NCBI GenBank assembly: GCA_000497835.1 | Contig: KI547164.1 | Location: 262,161-326,160 of the forward strand | DNA length: 64,000 nt | From: a gamma proteobacterium L18 | Lineage (GTDB): Bacteria > Pseudomonadota > Gammaproteobacteria > Pseudomonadales > Pseudomonadaceae | Direction of reading: 5' to 3' | Part shown: in pieces, positions 8,701-16,696 of the stretch | Layout of the letters: every line of letters starts with the position of its first letter | Position numbering within the stretch: the stretch's first letter is position 1 | Notes under the pieces: generated by a model | What the model was told of the DNA's origin: nothing | Seen by the model: the letters and a program-made list of their open reading frames with translations, nothing else | Databases searched by the model: none | Program-made: the position numbers and the translations under genes

Positions 8701-8791
8701 TTGTGGGACCGGGCGAAGCTCGGGAAGCGAGCGCCGCGTATTGGCAGGAGGACCGCGGTGTCCTTTTCCCGAGCTTCGCCCGGTCCCACAA
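8701..8791. repeat. REP palindrome, 'TGTGGGACCGGGCGAAGCTC' family
   Basis: Inverted arms TTGTGGGACCGGGCGAAGCT (8701-8720, continuing to 8726) and the complement at 8766-8791, separated by about 39 bases. A second copy is at 12312-12394. It lies between the dctD stop and the transporter promoter. Confidence 0.85.
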
Positions 8792-8809
8792 AAAGCGGGC
8801 TGGGCGGCG

Positions 8810-10147
8810 TCAGGGCAGGAAGTCTTCGCGCAGCAGGCCGTGACGCTGCATCTTTTCGTTGAGGGTGCGGCGCGGCAGTTGCAACTCGGTCAGCACTGCC
8901 TTGATGTCGCCCCGGTGCCGGGTGAGCGCCGCCCGCAGGCATTGCGCCTCGAAGGCTTCCTGCTGCGCCGCCAGCGATGTGCCGGTGACGGCGTCGGCTT
9001 GCGGGGCTTCCAGGCCCAGGGCATGGCGCTCGGCCGCATTGGCCAGTTCGCGTACGTTGCCGGGCCAGTCGTGGCTCAGCAGATGGGCCAGGTGCGCGGT
9101 CGCCAGGGGCGCCACGTCCCGGCCCGCGCGGTTAGCCGCCAGGCGGGCGAAGTGTTCGAACAGTTGCGGGATGTCCTCGCGTCGTTCTCGCAACGGCGCC
9201 AGGTGCAATTCGGCCACGTTGAGGCGGTAGGCCAGGTCCTCGCGAAAACGCCCGGCGCGAGCCTCCTGCAACAGGTCCGGCTTGGTGGCGGCGACAATGC
9301 GCACATCGATGCTGATGCTGTGGTTGGAGCCCAGCCGCTCAAGCGTCTGCTCCTGGATCACCCGCAGCAGCTTGGCCTGCTGGGCCAGCGGCAGGCTTTC
9401 GATTTCATCGAGGAACAGTGTGCCGCCGTCGGCATGTTCCAGCTTGCCGATTCGTCGACCCTGGGCGCCGGTGAACGCGCCGCTTTCATGGCCGAACAGC
9501 TCGGCTTCGAACAGCGCTTCGGGGATGGCTGCGCAGTTGAGCGCCACGAAGGGTTTGTCCGCGCGTGGCCCGCAGCTGTGCAGGCAGCGCGCCACACGCT
9601 CTTTGCCGCTGCCGGTCTCGCCGCGGATCAATACATTGACCGGTAGCACTGCCAAATCAAGGATGCGTCGACGCAACAGCTGCATCGTCGGCGACTGGCC
9701 CAGCAGGTCGGCCTGCAAGCGGTCCTGATGGCTGGCGCGGGCCAGCAGGCGGCGGTTCTCCAGCACCAGCGTGCGCTTGTCCAGCGCGCGGCGCAGGCTG
9801 TTCATCAGCGTGTCGGGGCTGAAGGGTTTTTCCAGGAAGTCATACGCGCCACCCTGCACGGCCTCCACCGCCATGGGCACATCACCGTGGCCCGTCAGCA
9901 GGATCAACGGCAGTTGCGGATCGCGGGCCTGCACCTGCGCCAGCAGTTGCAGCCCGTCCATGCCGGGCATGCGCACGTCGCTGAGGATCACGCCGGGGAA
10001 GTCTTCCGGCAGCGTGGCCAGGCAGTCTTCAGCGCGCTCATGGGTGGCCACCTCGAAGCCTGACAGGCTCAGCCACTGGCGCACGGCGTCGCGGATGCTG
10101 GCTTCGTCGTCGACGACAATGACCTGGGGCAGGGAAGGGGAGGTCAT
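8810..10147 (-). CDS. dctD: DctD-type sigma-54-dependent response regulator
   Basis: A 445-residue NtrC-family regulator. An N-terminal receiver has the phospho-acceptor Asp in 'GVILSDVRMPGMDG' (about residue 56). The AAA+ domain has Walker A 'GETGSGKERVAR', the sigma-54 contact loop 'GAFTGA', Walker B 'GGTLFLDEIE' and 'DWPGNVREL'. A Fis-type HTH closes the protein ('GDIKAVLTELQLPRRTLNEK'). Its start ATG overlaps the dctB stop by 4 bp, so the pair is coupled. The target is probably the neighbouring transporter, which has a -24/-12 promoter. Symbol by family and context. Confidence 0.85.
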   Translation of the reverse strand: MTSPSLPQVIVVDDEASIRDAVRQWLSLSGFEVATHERAEDCLATLPEDFPGVILSDVRMPGMDGLQLLAQVQARDPQLPLILLTGHGDVPMAVEAVQGGAYDFLEKPFSPDTLMNSLRRALDKRTLVLENRRLLARASHQDRLQADLLGQSPTMQLLRRRILDLAVLPVNVLIRGETGSGKERVARCLHSCGPRADKPFVALNCAAIPEALFEAELFGHESGAFTGAQGRRIGKLEHADGGTLFLDEIESLPLAQQAKLLRVIQEQTLERLGSNHSISIDVRIVAATKPDLLQEARAGRFREDLAYRLNVAELHLAPLRERREDIPQLFEHFARLAANRAGRDVAPLATAHLAHLLSHDWPGNVRELANAAERHALGLEAPQADAVTGTSLAAQQEAFEAQCLRAALTRHRGDIKAVLTELQLPRRTLNEKMQRHGLLREDFLP

Positions 10148-11901
10148 GAGGGTTCATTCTCGGCAGGCAACACCAGGCTCAGGATGGCACCGTTGCCCTG
10201 ATTGGCGGCGCTCAGGTGCCCGCCGGTTTCGTGAACGATAGCGTAGGACACCGCCAGCCCCAGGCCCAATCCATCACCCACCGGCTTGGTGGTGAAAAAC
10301 GGGTCGAACACCGTGGCCAGGAGCTCGGGGGCAATGCCGCCGCCGCTGTCGGCCACTGACAGGCGCCAGCCGGCCGGGTCGGGATCGATGCGCACCTCCA
10401 GGCGGCGTATGGGTTTCTGGCTCATGGCGTCCAGGGCGTTGCGCAGCAGGTTGATCAATACCTGCTCAAGACGGATCGCGTCCCCGCGCACCCAGGCCGG
10501 CCGGGTCAGGTGCAGCACGGTGCTCACGCGTTCCTGACGGATGTGCGGCTCCAGCAATTGCAGGGCCTGGTCCACTACGTCGGCCAAGTCCAGACGTTCA
10601 CGCAGCCCGGCCGGGCTTTTGCGCGCGAAGGTTTTCAGGTGCCCGGTGAGCGCGGCCATGCGCGTAAGCATCTGCTCCAGCGGCAGCAGCGCCTGATAGG
10701 CGTCGTCCACCCGGCCGTGGTCCAGCAGCAGGCGCAGGGTGGCCAACTGCATGCGCTGGGCCGTCAGCGGCTGGTTGATCTCGTGGGCCAGCGCCGCGGA
10801 CATCTGCCCCAGAGCCGCCAGTTTTGCCGCTTGTACCAGGCCGTCCTGGGCCGTTTGCAAATCGCGTGTGCGCACTTCGACCAGGGCTTCCAGTTCCTCG
10901 CGACTGCGCTGGCGCACCCGGGCCAGGCGCCAGCGCTGGTACAGGAACAGCGCCAGGAACACCAGGCTCAACCACGCCCCGGCGGCGGCCAGTGCCGCGT
11001 TGCGGGCTTCTTCGGTGGCGGCGGGCGGCTTGCGCAACAGGTGAAGGGTCCAGCCTTCGCTGGCCAGGGGCAGCGATTCCCACAAGTACTCGGCACTGCC
11101 CTCGGGGCCTTCGACGCGGGCCAGCAGGCTGTCACCCTCGAAGGCCTGCAACGGTTGCATGGCCAGCGGCGTAAGGGCTTGGCGATCGTACTGGCGGGTC
11201 GCGGCCAGTTCGCTGCGGTCGGCAGCGCTCAGCGGTCTGAGCTGGCGATAGCGCCAGCCCGGCTGATTGGCGATGAACACGATTCCGCGGGCGTCGCTGA
11301 CCAGCAGCGTGTCGCTGCCTTGCCGCCATTCGCGTTCAAGCTCGGGGAATTCCAGTTTGACCACCATGGCGCCTAGAAACTCGCCTTGTTGATCCTTTAC
11401 CGCGCTGGACAGGAAGTACCCCGGCACGCCGCTGGTCACGCCTACGGCATAGAAGCGCCCGCTGCCCTGGCTGCGGGTTTGCAGGAAGTAGGGGCGGAAG
11501 CCGTAGTTCTGCCCCACGTAGCTGGTGGGCAGTTGCCAGTTGCTGGCGGCCACCGCCAGGCCGCTGTGGTCCAGCAGTTCCAGGGTGGAGGACTGGGCCG
11601 CCAGGTTGATGCGCTCCAGCTTGCGGTTGAGCTGATCCTGAGTCACGGCGGTGACCGGCTCTTTGAGCGCGTCGATCAGTTGCGGGTCCAGGGCCAGCAC
11701 CGCCGGCAGGCTACGGTAGCGCTCGATCAGGGTGTGCAGCGAGTTGGCGTACAAGCCCAATTGCTGCTGGGCGCGCGCGGCATCCTCGGCCATGGCCAGG
11801 CGTTGGGCGTGGCGCATGGCCCAAAAGGCCGAGGCCAGCGTGCCGGCAACGATCAGCAGGGTGATGAGGGGCAGGCGCAGGGCACGGAGTCTGGGGCGCA
11901 T
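10144..11901 (-). CDS. dctB: DctB-type sensor histidine kinase
   Basis: A 585-residue membrane sensor kinase. A first membrane helix is near residues 8-26 ('LPLITLLIVAGTLASAFWAM'), then a large periplasmic sensing region of the DctB double-Cache type ('YGFRPYFLQTRSQGSGRFYA'), a second helix near residue 315, the H-box 'AALAHEINQPLTA', N-box 'NLLRNALDAM' and G-boxes 'DSGGGIAPE' and 'GLGLGLAVSYAIV'. The H-box form and the Cache region are characteristic of C4-dicarboxylate sensors. The start MRPRLRALRL is preferred because residues ahead of it do not look like protein. Operon with dctD. Confidence 0.85.
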   Translation of the reverse strand: MRPRLRALRLPLITLLIVAGTLASAFWAMRHAQRLAMAEDAARAQQQLGLYANSLHTLIERYRSLPAVLALDPQLIDALKEPVTAVTQDQLNRKLERINLAAQSSTLELLDHSGLAVAASNWQLPTSYVGQNYGFRPYFLQTRSQGSGRFYAVGVTSGVPGYFLSSAVKDQQGEFLGAMVVKLEFPELEREWRQGSDTLLVSDARGIVFIANQPGWRYRQLRPLSAADRSELAATRQYDRQALTPLAMQPLQAFEGDSLLARVEGPEGSAEYLWESLPLASEGWTLHLLRKPPAATEEARNAALAAAGAWLSLVFLALFLYQRWRLARVRQRSREELEALVEVRTRDLQTAQDGLVQAAKLAALGQMSAALAHEINQPLTAQRMQLATLRLLLDHGRVDDAYQALLPLEQMLTRMAALTGHLKTFARKSPAGLRERLDLADVVDQALQLLEPHIRQERVSTVLHLTRPAWVRGDAIRLEQVLINLLRNALDAMSQKPIRRLEVRIDPDPAGWRLSVADSGGGIAPELLATVFDPFFTTKPVGDGLGLGLAVSYAIVHETGGHLSAANQGNGAILSLVLPAENEPS

Positions 11902-12028
11902 GGGGGAGGGCCGACAGTTTTGGGGGCAAGACCATACCATGATGGGCAGCGTGGGGGCGTTGCTGCACGTCATGGGTAATGCTTCCTCGGGGGCCGGGAT
12001 GCAGCCTTCGGCAGCTTGCTACACGCCG

Positions 12029-12222
12029 TGTGGGAGCGGGTTCTACCCGCGAAGAAGGTAACGCGGACTTCCTGGCATACCGCGGTGTGCTTTTCGCGGG
12101 TATAACCCGCTCCCACATAGACAGTTGCTGCTACAGGCCGGCGGCGCCTGCATCGCGGCCAAGGCCAGCTCCTACCCCGGACGGCGTAGGAGCCGACTTT
12201 AGTCGCGATGCAGGCAACGCGG
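12029..12222. repeat. Two REP palindromes side by side
   Basis: The first (12029-12117) has TGTGGGAGCGGGTTCTACCC-type arms, the same pair as at 37-126. The second (12143-12222) is the 'gcctgcatcgcggccaaggc' type. They occupy the 500-base gap between dctB and bglX together with a third REP and a duplicated gene end described separately. Confidence 0.85.
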
Positions 12223-12246
12223 TTTTTGTAGCAACGACCGCCGCGA

Positions 12247-12304
12247 TTAAAGCAAGGTAAAGCTGCCCTGCTTCACATCCTGCGAATCCAAACCGATCTG
12301 CACC
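12247..12304 (-). pseudogene. Duplicated 3' end of bglX
   Basis: This 58-bp segment matches the end of the intact bglX gene (12404-12461) at 53 positions by my count. It encodes VQIGLDSQDVKQGSFTLL and a stop, against VQIGLDSQDVKQSSFTLL in the gene. A REP palindrome (12312-12394) sits between the two copies. It is a remnant with no start and no independent function. A duplication accompanying REP insertion, or unequal recombination, would explain it. Confidence 0.85.
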
Positions 12305-12311
12305 ACAAAAC

Positions 12312-12394
12312 CTGTGGGACCGGGCGAAGCTCGGGAAGAGGGCCGTCAGCCAGACCGCGGCGTCAGCTTCCCGAGCTGGCGCCCGGTCCCACAG
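12312..12394. repeat. REP palindrome between bglX end and its duplicate
   Basis: Arms CTGTGGGACCGGGCGAAGCT (12312 onward) and the near-complement ending at 12394, same family as 8701-8791. Confidence 0.85.
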
Positions 12395-12403
12395 CGTGAG
12401 CGA

Positions 12404-14698
12404 TTACAGCAGGGTAAAGCTGCTCTGCTTCACATCCTGCGAATCCAGCCCGATCTGCACCTGGAATTCGCCCGGCTCGGCCGCATACTTGAGCTGCGGG
12501 TTGTAGAACTTCAGGTCATCCTCGGTCAGGGTGAAGTGCACCACCTTCTCCTCGCCCGGCTGCAGGGTGACTTTCTCGAAGTTCTTGAGCTCCTTGATCG
12601 GCCGGGCCATGGACGCGACCACGTCATGCAGGTACAGCTGCACCACCGTGGCCCCGGCCACCTTGCCGGTATTCTTCACCGTCACCGAAGCCACCACCTT
12701 GCCGCCCTTCTTCATCGTGGCACTGGACAGGCTGACGTCCGAGACACTGAAGTCGGTGTAGCTCAGGCCATAGCCGAAGCTGTACAGCGGGCCGGTTTCC
12801 TCGTCGAAATACTGCGAGGTGTAGTTGCCCGGCTGCCCCGGCGTGAACGGCCGGCCAATGGTGAGGTGGCTGTAGTAAACCGGAATCTGCCCCACCGAAC
12901 GCGGGAAACTGATCGGCAACTTGCCGGACGGGTTGTAGTCGCCGAACAGCACATCGGCAATGGCGTTGCCGCCCTCGGTGCCGGAGAACCAGGTTTCCAG
13001 CATGGCGTCGGCCTGTTTCTGTTCCTCCACCAGCGACAACGGCCGGCCGTTCATCAGCACCAGCACCAGGGGTTTGCCGGTGGCCTTCAGTGCCTTGATC
13101 AGTGCCTTCTGGGTATTGGGCAGGGCCAGGGTGGTGCGGCTGGCGGACTCGTGGGACATGCCCCGTGCCTCGCCCACGGCAGCCACGATCACGTCGGCCT
13201 GCTCGGCCGCCTTGACGGCCTCATCGATCATGTCCTGCGCGGGGCGCTTGTCGATGTGCACCTCTTCGCGGTCGAAGATGATGCGGTTGAGGAAGGCGAT
13301 GGCGTCCTGGTTGTCAGTGATGTTGGCGCCCTTCACGTAGGTGACGGTGGCGCGGTCGCCGACGGCGTTCTTCAGGCCCTGCAGCAAGGTCACCGACTGG
13401 TCGGGTTTGCCGGCGGCCGACCAGCTGCCCATCATGTCGATGGGCGCGTCGGCCAGTGGCCCGACCAGGGCGATACGGCCTTGTTTTTTCAGCGGCAGGG
13501 TCTGGTTGTGGTTTTCCAGCAACACCATGCTGGTGCGCGCCACTTCACGGGCGGCCTCGCGGTGCAGGCGGCTATCGGCGTAGGTGTCGGCCGGATCATC
13601 CGTGGCCTTGCCGATGCGACGGTACGGGTCCTGGAACAGGCCCAGGTCGTACTTGGCGCCCAGCACTTCGCGCACGGCGTTATCGATGTCGGCCTGGCTG
13701 ACTTCACCGGACTTCACCAGGCCCGGCAGCTCTTTGCCATACACCTGATCGTTCATGCTCATGTCGATGCCGGCCTTGATGGCCAGCTTGGCCGCTTCGC
13801 GGTCGTCGCGGGCCACGCCGTGCTTGATCAGCTCGTGGATGGCGCCGTGGTCGCTGATGGTCACGCCCTTGAAGCCCCAGTCCTTGCGCAGCAAATCCTG
13901 CATCAGCCAGGTGTTGGAGGTGGCCGGCACGCCGTTGATGGAATTGAGTGCCACCATCACCCCGCCGGCACCGGCGTCGATGGCGGCGCGGTAGGGCGGC
14001 AGGTAGTCCTGGTACATGCGCGTAGGGCTCATGTCCACGGTGTTGTAGTCGCGTCCGCCTTCCACGCCGCCGTACAGGGCAAAGTGCTTGACCGCCGCCA
14101 TGATGTGATCAGGGGCGGCGACGTTGTCGCCCTGGAAGCCCTTGACCATCACCTTGGCGATGCGCGACACCAGGTAGGTGTCCTCGCCGAAGCCCTCGCT
14201 GGTGCGCCCCCAACGTGGGTCGCGGGCGATGTCCACCATGGGCCCGTAGGTCATGTCGATGCCGTCGGCGGCCGCTTCGGCCGCCGCGACGCTGGCGCTG
14301 CGGCCGATGGCGTCCATGTCCCAGCTGGAGGCCAGGGCCAGGCTGATGGGGAAAACGGTGCGGATGCCGTGGATCACGTCATAGGCGAAGAACATCGGGA
14401 TCTTCAGCCGGCTGCGTTGTATGGCAGCGTCCTGCATGGGGCGGTTTTCGGCGCGGGTCACCGAGTTGAAGGTGCCGCCGATGCGCCCGGCGGCGATTTC
14501 TTCGCGAATCTGTTCGTGGGTCATTTCCGGGCCGATGGAAATCAACCGCAGCTGGCCGATCTTCTCGTCCAGGGTCATGCGTTTCATCAGGTCCGCGATG
14601 AAAGCGTCCTTGGTCTTGAGGGGCGAGGGGGCAGTGGCCGCCAGCACCGGTTGGAAGGCCAGGCTTGCAAACAGGCCCAGCAAACACAGCTTCTTCAT
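12404..14698 (-). CDS. bglX: Periplasmic beta-glucosidase (glycoside hydrolase family 3)
   Basis: A 764-residue GH3 enzyme, the usual length for BglX. A Sec signal peptide 'MKKLCLLGLFASLAFQPVLA' leads to the periplasm. The N-terminal barrel has 'PRWGRTSEGFGEDTYLVSRI' and the nucleophile Asp in 'GVTISDHGAI'. The second domain and a C-terminal fibronectin-like domain ('KNTGKVAGATVVQLYLHD') follow. It cleaves terminal beta-D-glucose from oligosaccharides. The ATG before the signal peptide is the correct start; the open frame runs much further upstream but without conserved sequence. The 393 bp upstream hold no gene that I can support. Confidence 0.93.
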   Translation of the reverse strand: MKKLCLLGLFASLAFQPVLAATAPSPLKTKDAFIADLMKRMTLDEKIGQLRLISIGPEMTHEQIREEIAAGRIGGTFNSVTRAENRPMQDAAIQRSRLKIPMFFAYDVIHGIRTVFPISLALASSWDMDAIGRSASVAAAEAAADGIDMTYGPMVDIARDPRWGRTSEGFGEDTYLVSRIAKVMVKGFQGDNVAAPDHIMAAVKHFALYGGVEGGRDYNTVDMSPTRMYQDYLPPYRAAIDAGAGGVMVALNSINGVPATSNTWLMQDLLRKDWGFKGVTISDHGAIHELIKHGVARDDREAAKLAIKAGIDMSMNDQVYGKELPGLVKSGEVSQADIDNAVREVLGAKYDLGLFQDPYRRIGKATDDPADTYADSRLHREAAREVARTSMVLLENHNQTLPLKKQGRIALVGPLADAPIDMMGSWSAAGKPDQSVTLLQGLKNAVGDRATVTYVKGANITDNQDAIAFLNRIIFDREEVHIDKRPAQDMIDEAVKAAEQADVIVAAVGEARGMSHESASRTTLALPNTQKALIKALKATGKPLVLVLMNGRPLSLVEEQKQADAMLETWFSGTEGGNAIADVLFGDYNPSGKLPISFPRSVGQIPVYYSHLTIGRPFTPGQPGNYTSQYFDEETGPLYSFGYGLSYTDFSVSDVSLSSATMKKGGKVVASVTVKNTGKVAGATVVQLYLHDVVASMARPIKELKNFEKVTLQPGEEKVVHFTLTEDDLKFYNPQLKYAAEPGEFQVQIGLDSQDVKQSSFTLL

Positions 14699-15091
14699 GA
14701 AATTGCTCTCGTACGGCGTGCAACGGTTCGGGTGTCGAACTGGCCCGCCTAAAAGGTGGAACGAATATTTTTGTAATGTGCGGGCATCTTTTAGCCCATC
14801 GGGTCGCGGCAATCCAGAGTTGTTTTGCCCTGCGTCGCTTTTCGCCCGTGCCTGACGCTGCGGGCGGGCATCCCATCGCGGATTGTTGCGTACGATAAAG
14901 TGCTGAAGTTTGGTCGGGTTAGTTCGAGCTAACTTGTAGGCTTTATCTGATTCTATTATCGGAATCTTCCGCAATTCTTGTATGCCAATCGCTGGGGCAG
15001 ACTGTTTCATAAACAATTGTTTCCCGTCATTGTGTTTCCCGGAATGCCTAATTATCGTGCCGCTTCCGACGGAACAGGGCGTGCACAAAAA

Positions 15092-15265
15092 ATGCAGTTA
15101 TTACTGATGGGCGGGTTGATGCTGGCCATTGCCGTGATCGCGGTCTGCGTGGTGCGCATCGGCTCGGGCTCGCTGCTGGGCAAGGAGTTGCTGCTGCGAA
15201 GGGTGGTGGTGTTCTATTCGGCCTTGCTGATGGGGCTGGGGGGCATGGCTGCCGCTGCCTGGTGA
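15092..15265 (+). CDS. Small hypothetical membrane protein
   Basis: A 57-residue frame, MQLLLMGGLM to GGMAAAAW, with two likely membrane helices: 'LLMGGLMLAIAVIAVCVV' and 'VVVFYSALLMGLGGMAAAAW'. An earlier in-frame ATG near 15042 would add a non-hydrophobic tail. No family recognised. The hydrophobic pattern and position between two genes make it plausible, but the evidence is limited. Confidence 0.45.
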   Translation: MQLLLMGGLMLAIAVIAVCVVRIGSGSLLGKELLLRRVVVFYSALLMGLGGMAAAAW

Positions 15266-15369
15266 GGTGGGCGTCACGCCCGTGTCGTCGTCCCGGGTGA
15301 ACAAGTCCGTGCCCTGGCAGGCCAAACCCCCGTAAAATGCGCACATTCCTTTTTCCAGGCCCTTTTTCG

Positions 15370-16584
15370 ATGTCTGCCACTGCCGCAAGCCCCAAGACCG
15401 CGCCGGACCCGCGTGCCACTTTCCTCGACCTGCTGGGCGACAGCCTGGCCCAGAACGCCCTGGTCAAGCTGGTGCTGGCCCGCCATGTGGGCGCCGAGGC
15501 GCAGTTGCAGAAAGTCATCATCAAGCCGGTGATGGTCAAGGAGCAGGCCTGCCTGAGCTTCGTGTACCGTTACCAGACCCGCGACATCACCAAGAACCTG
15601 CCGCTGGACGAGGCCCAGGCGTTGATCGCCGACCTGCTGCCGGCCAGCTTCAAGAATGCGCACCTGTTGACCCTCACCGACGAGGTGCAACTGGAGTTCA
15701 GCAAGAAGAACAAACCCATGCTGCACCGCAATGCCGCGCAGCAGCCACGCCAGGCAGCGTCGGCCGAGCATGACCGCGAGAAGAAGCGCTACCTGGAACT
15801 CAGCCGCCCGTTCCTGGTGGATTTGGGTGTCACCAACAAGCAGCACGAACTGATCCCGGCCATGTCGCGCAAGTGGAAGCAGATCAACAAGTTCATCGAG
15901 GTGTTTTCCCACGCCTTCGCCGGTGCGCCCATCCCTGGCCAGCAAGCGGTGCGCGTGGCTGACTTCGGCTCGGGCAAGGGCTACCTGACCTTCGCCATCC
16001 ACGATTACCTGCGCAACACCCTGGGCCGCGAAGCGCAGGTGACCGGCGTTGAACTGCGTGAAGACATGGTCACCTTGTGCAACACCGCGGCGGCGCGCCT
16101 GGAGCACCCCGGCCTGGTGTTCGAACATGGCGATGTGCGCACCGTGGTGCCCAGCGCCATCGATGTGATGATCGCCCTGCACGCTTGTGACATTGCCACC
16201 GACTACGCCATCCACACGGGCATCCGCACCGGTGCGGCGATCATCATGTGCTCGCCGTGCTGCCACAAGCAGATCCGCCTGCAGATCCAGAGCCCAGGGT
16301 TGCTCAAGCCGATGTTGCAGTATGGCCTGCACCTGGGCCAGCAGGCCGAGATGGTCACCGACAGCCTGCGCGCGCTGTACCTGGAAGCCTGCGGCTACGA
16401 GACCAAGGTGTTCGAGTTCATCTCGCTGGAACACACCAACAAGAACAAGATGATCCTGGCCGTAAAGCGTGCCGAGCCGCAGGACCCGCGCGCCTTGCTG
16501 GAAAAGATCGAGGCGCTGAAGGCGTTCTATGCCATTCAGGAGCATTGCCTGGAAACCCTGCTCAAAGCCGACGGGTTGATCTGA
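15370..16584 (+). CDS. Class I SAM-dependent methyltransferase (Methyltransf_32-like)
   Basis: A 404-residue methyltransferase. The SAM-binding motif I is 'VRVADFGSGKGYLTFAIHDY' (about residues 195-215), followed by the acidic motif 'TGVELREDMV' and 'IDVMIALHACDIATDYAI'. The tail 'IIMCSPCCHKQIR' has a Cys-Cys-His cluster typical of a family of uncharacterised methyltransferases related to eukaryotic METTL25. The N-terminal 150 residues are basic and could bind RNA. The ATG giving MSATAASPKT is preferred. The real substrate is unknown. Confidence 0.8.
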   Translation: MSATAASPKTAPDPRATFLDLLGDSLAQNALVKLVLARHVGAEAQLQKVIIKPVMVKEQACLSFVYRYQTRDITKNLPLDEAQALIADLLPASFKNAHLLTLTDEVQLEFSKKNKPMLHRNAAQQPRQAASAEHDREKKRYLELSRPFLVDLGVTNKQHELIPAMSRKWKQINKFIEVFSHAFAGAPIPGQQAVRVADFGSGKGYLTFAIHDYLRNTLGREAQVTGVELREDMVTLCNTAAARLEHPGLVFEHGDVRTVVPSAIDVMIALHACDIATDYAIHTGIRTGAAIIMCSPCCHKQIRLQIQSPGLLKPMLQYGLHLGQQAEMVTDSLRALYLEACGYETKVFEFISLEHTNKNKMILAVKRAEPQDPRALLEKIEALKAFYAIQEHCLETLLKADGLI

Positions 16585-16696
16585 GTCAGACCATTCCCAC
16601 GGCGGCGTAGGACAGGTCTATTTCGCCGTGAACGGGTAGGCAGCGCACGTCGCCCGGGGCAACACTACCCCATCATTCCATGGGCGAGTGTGGCAC

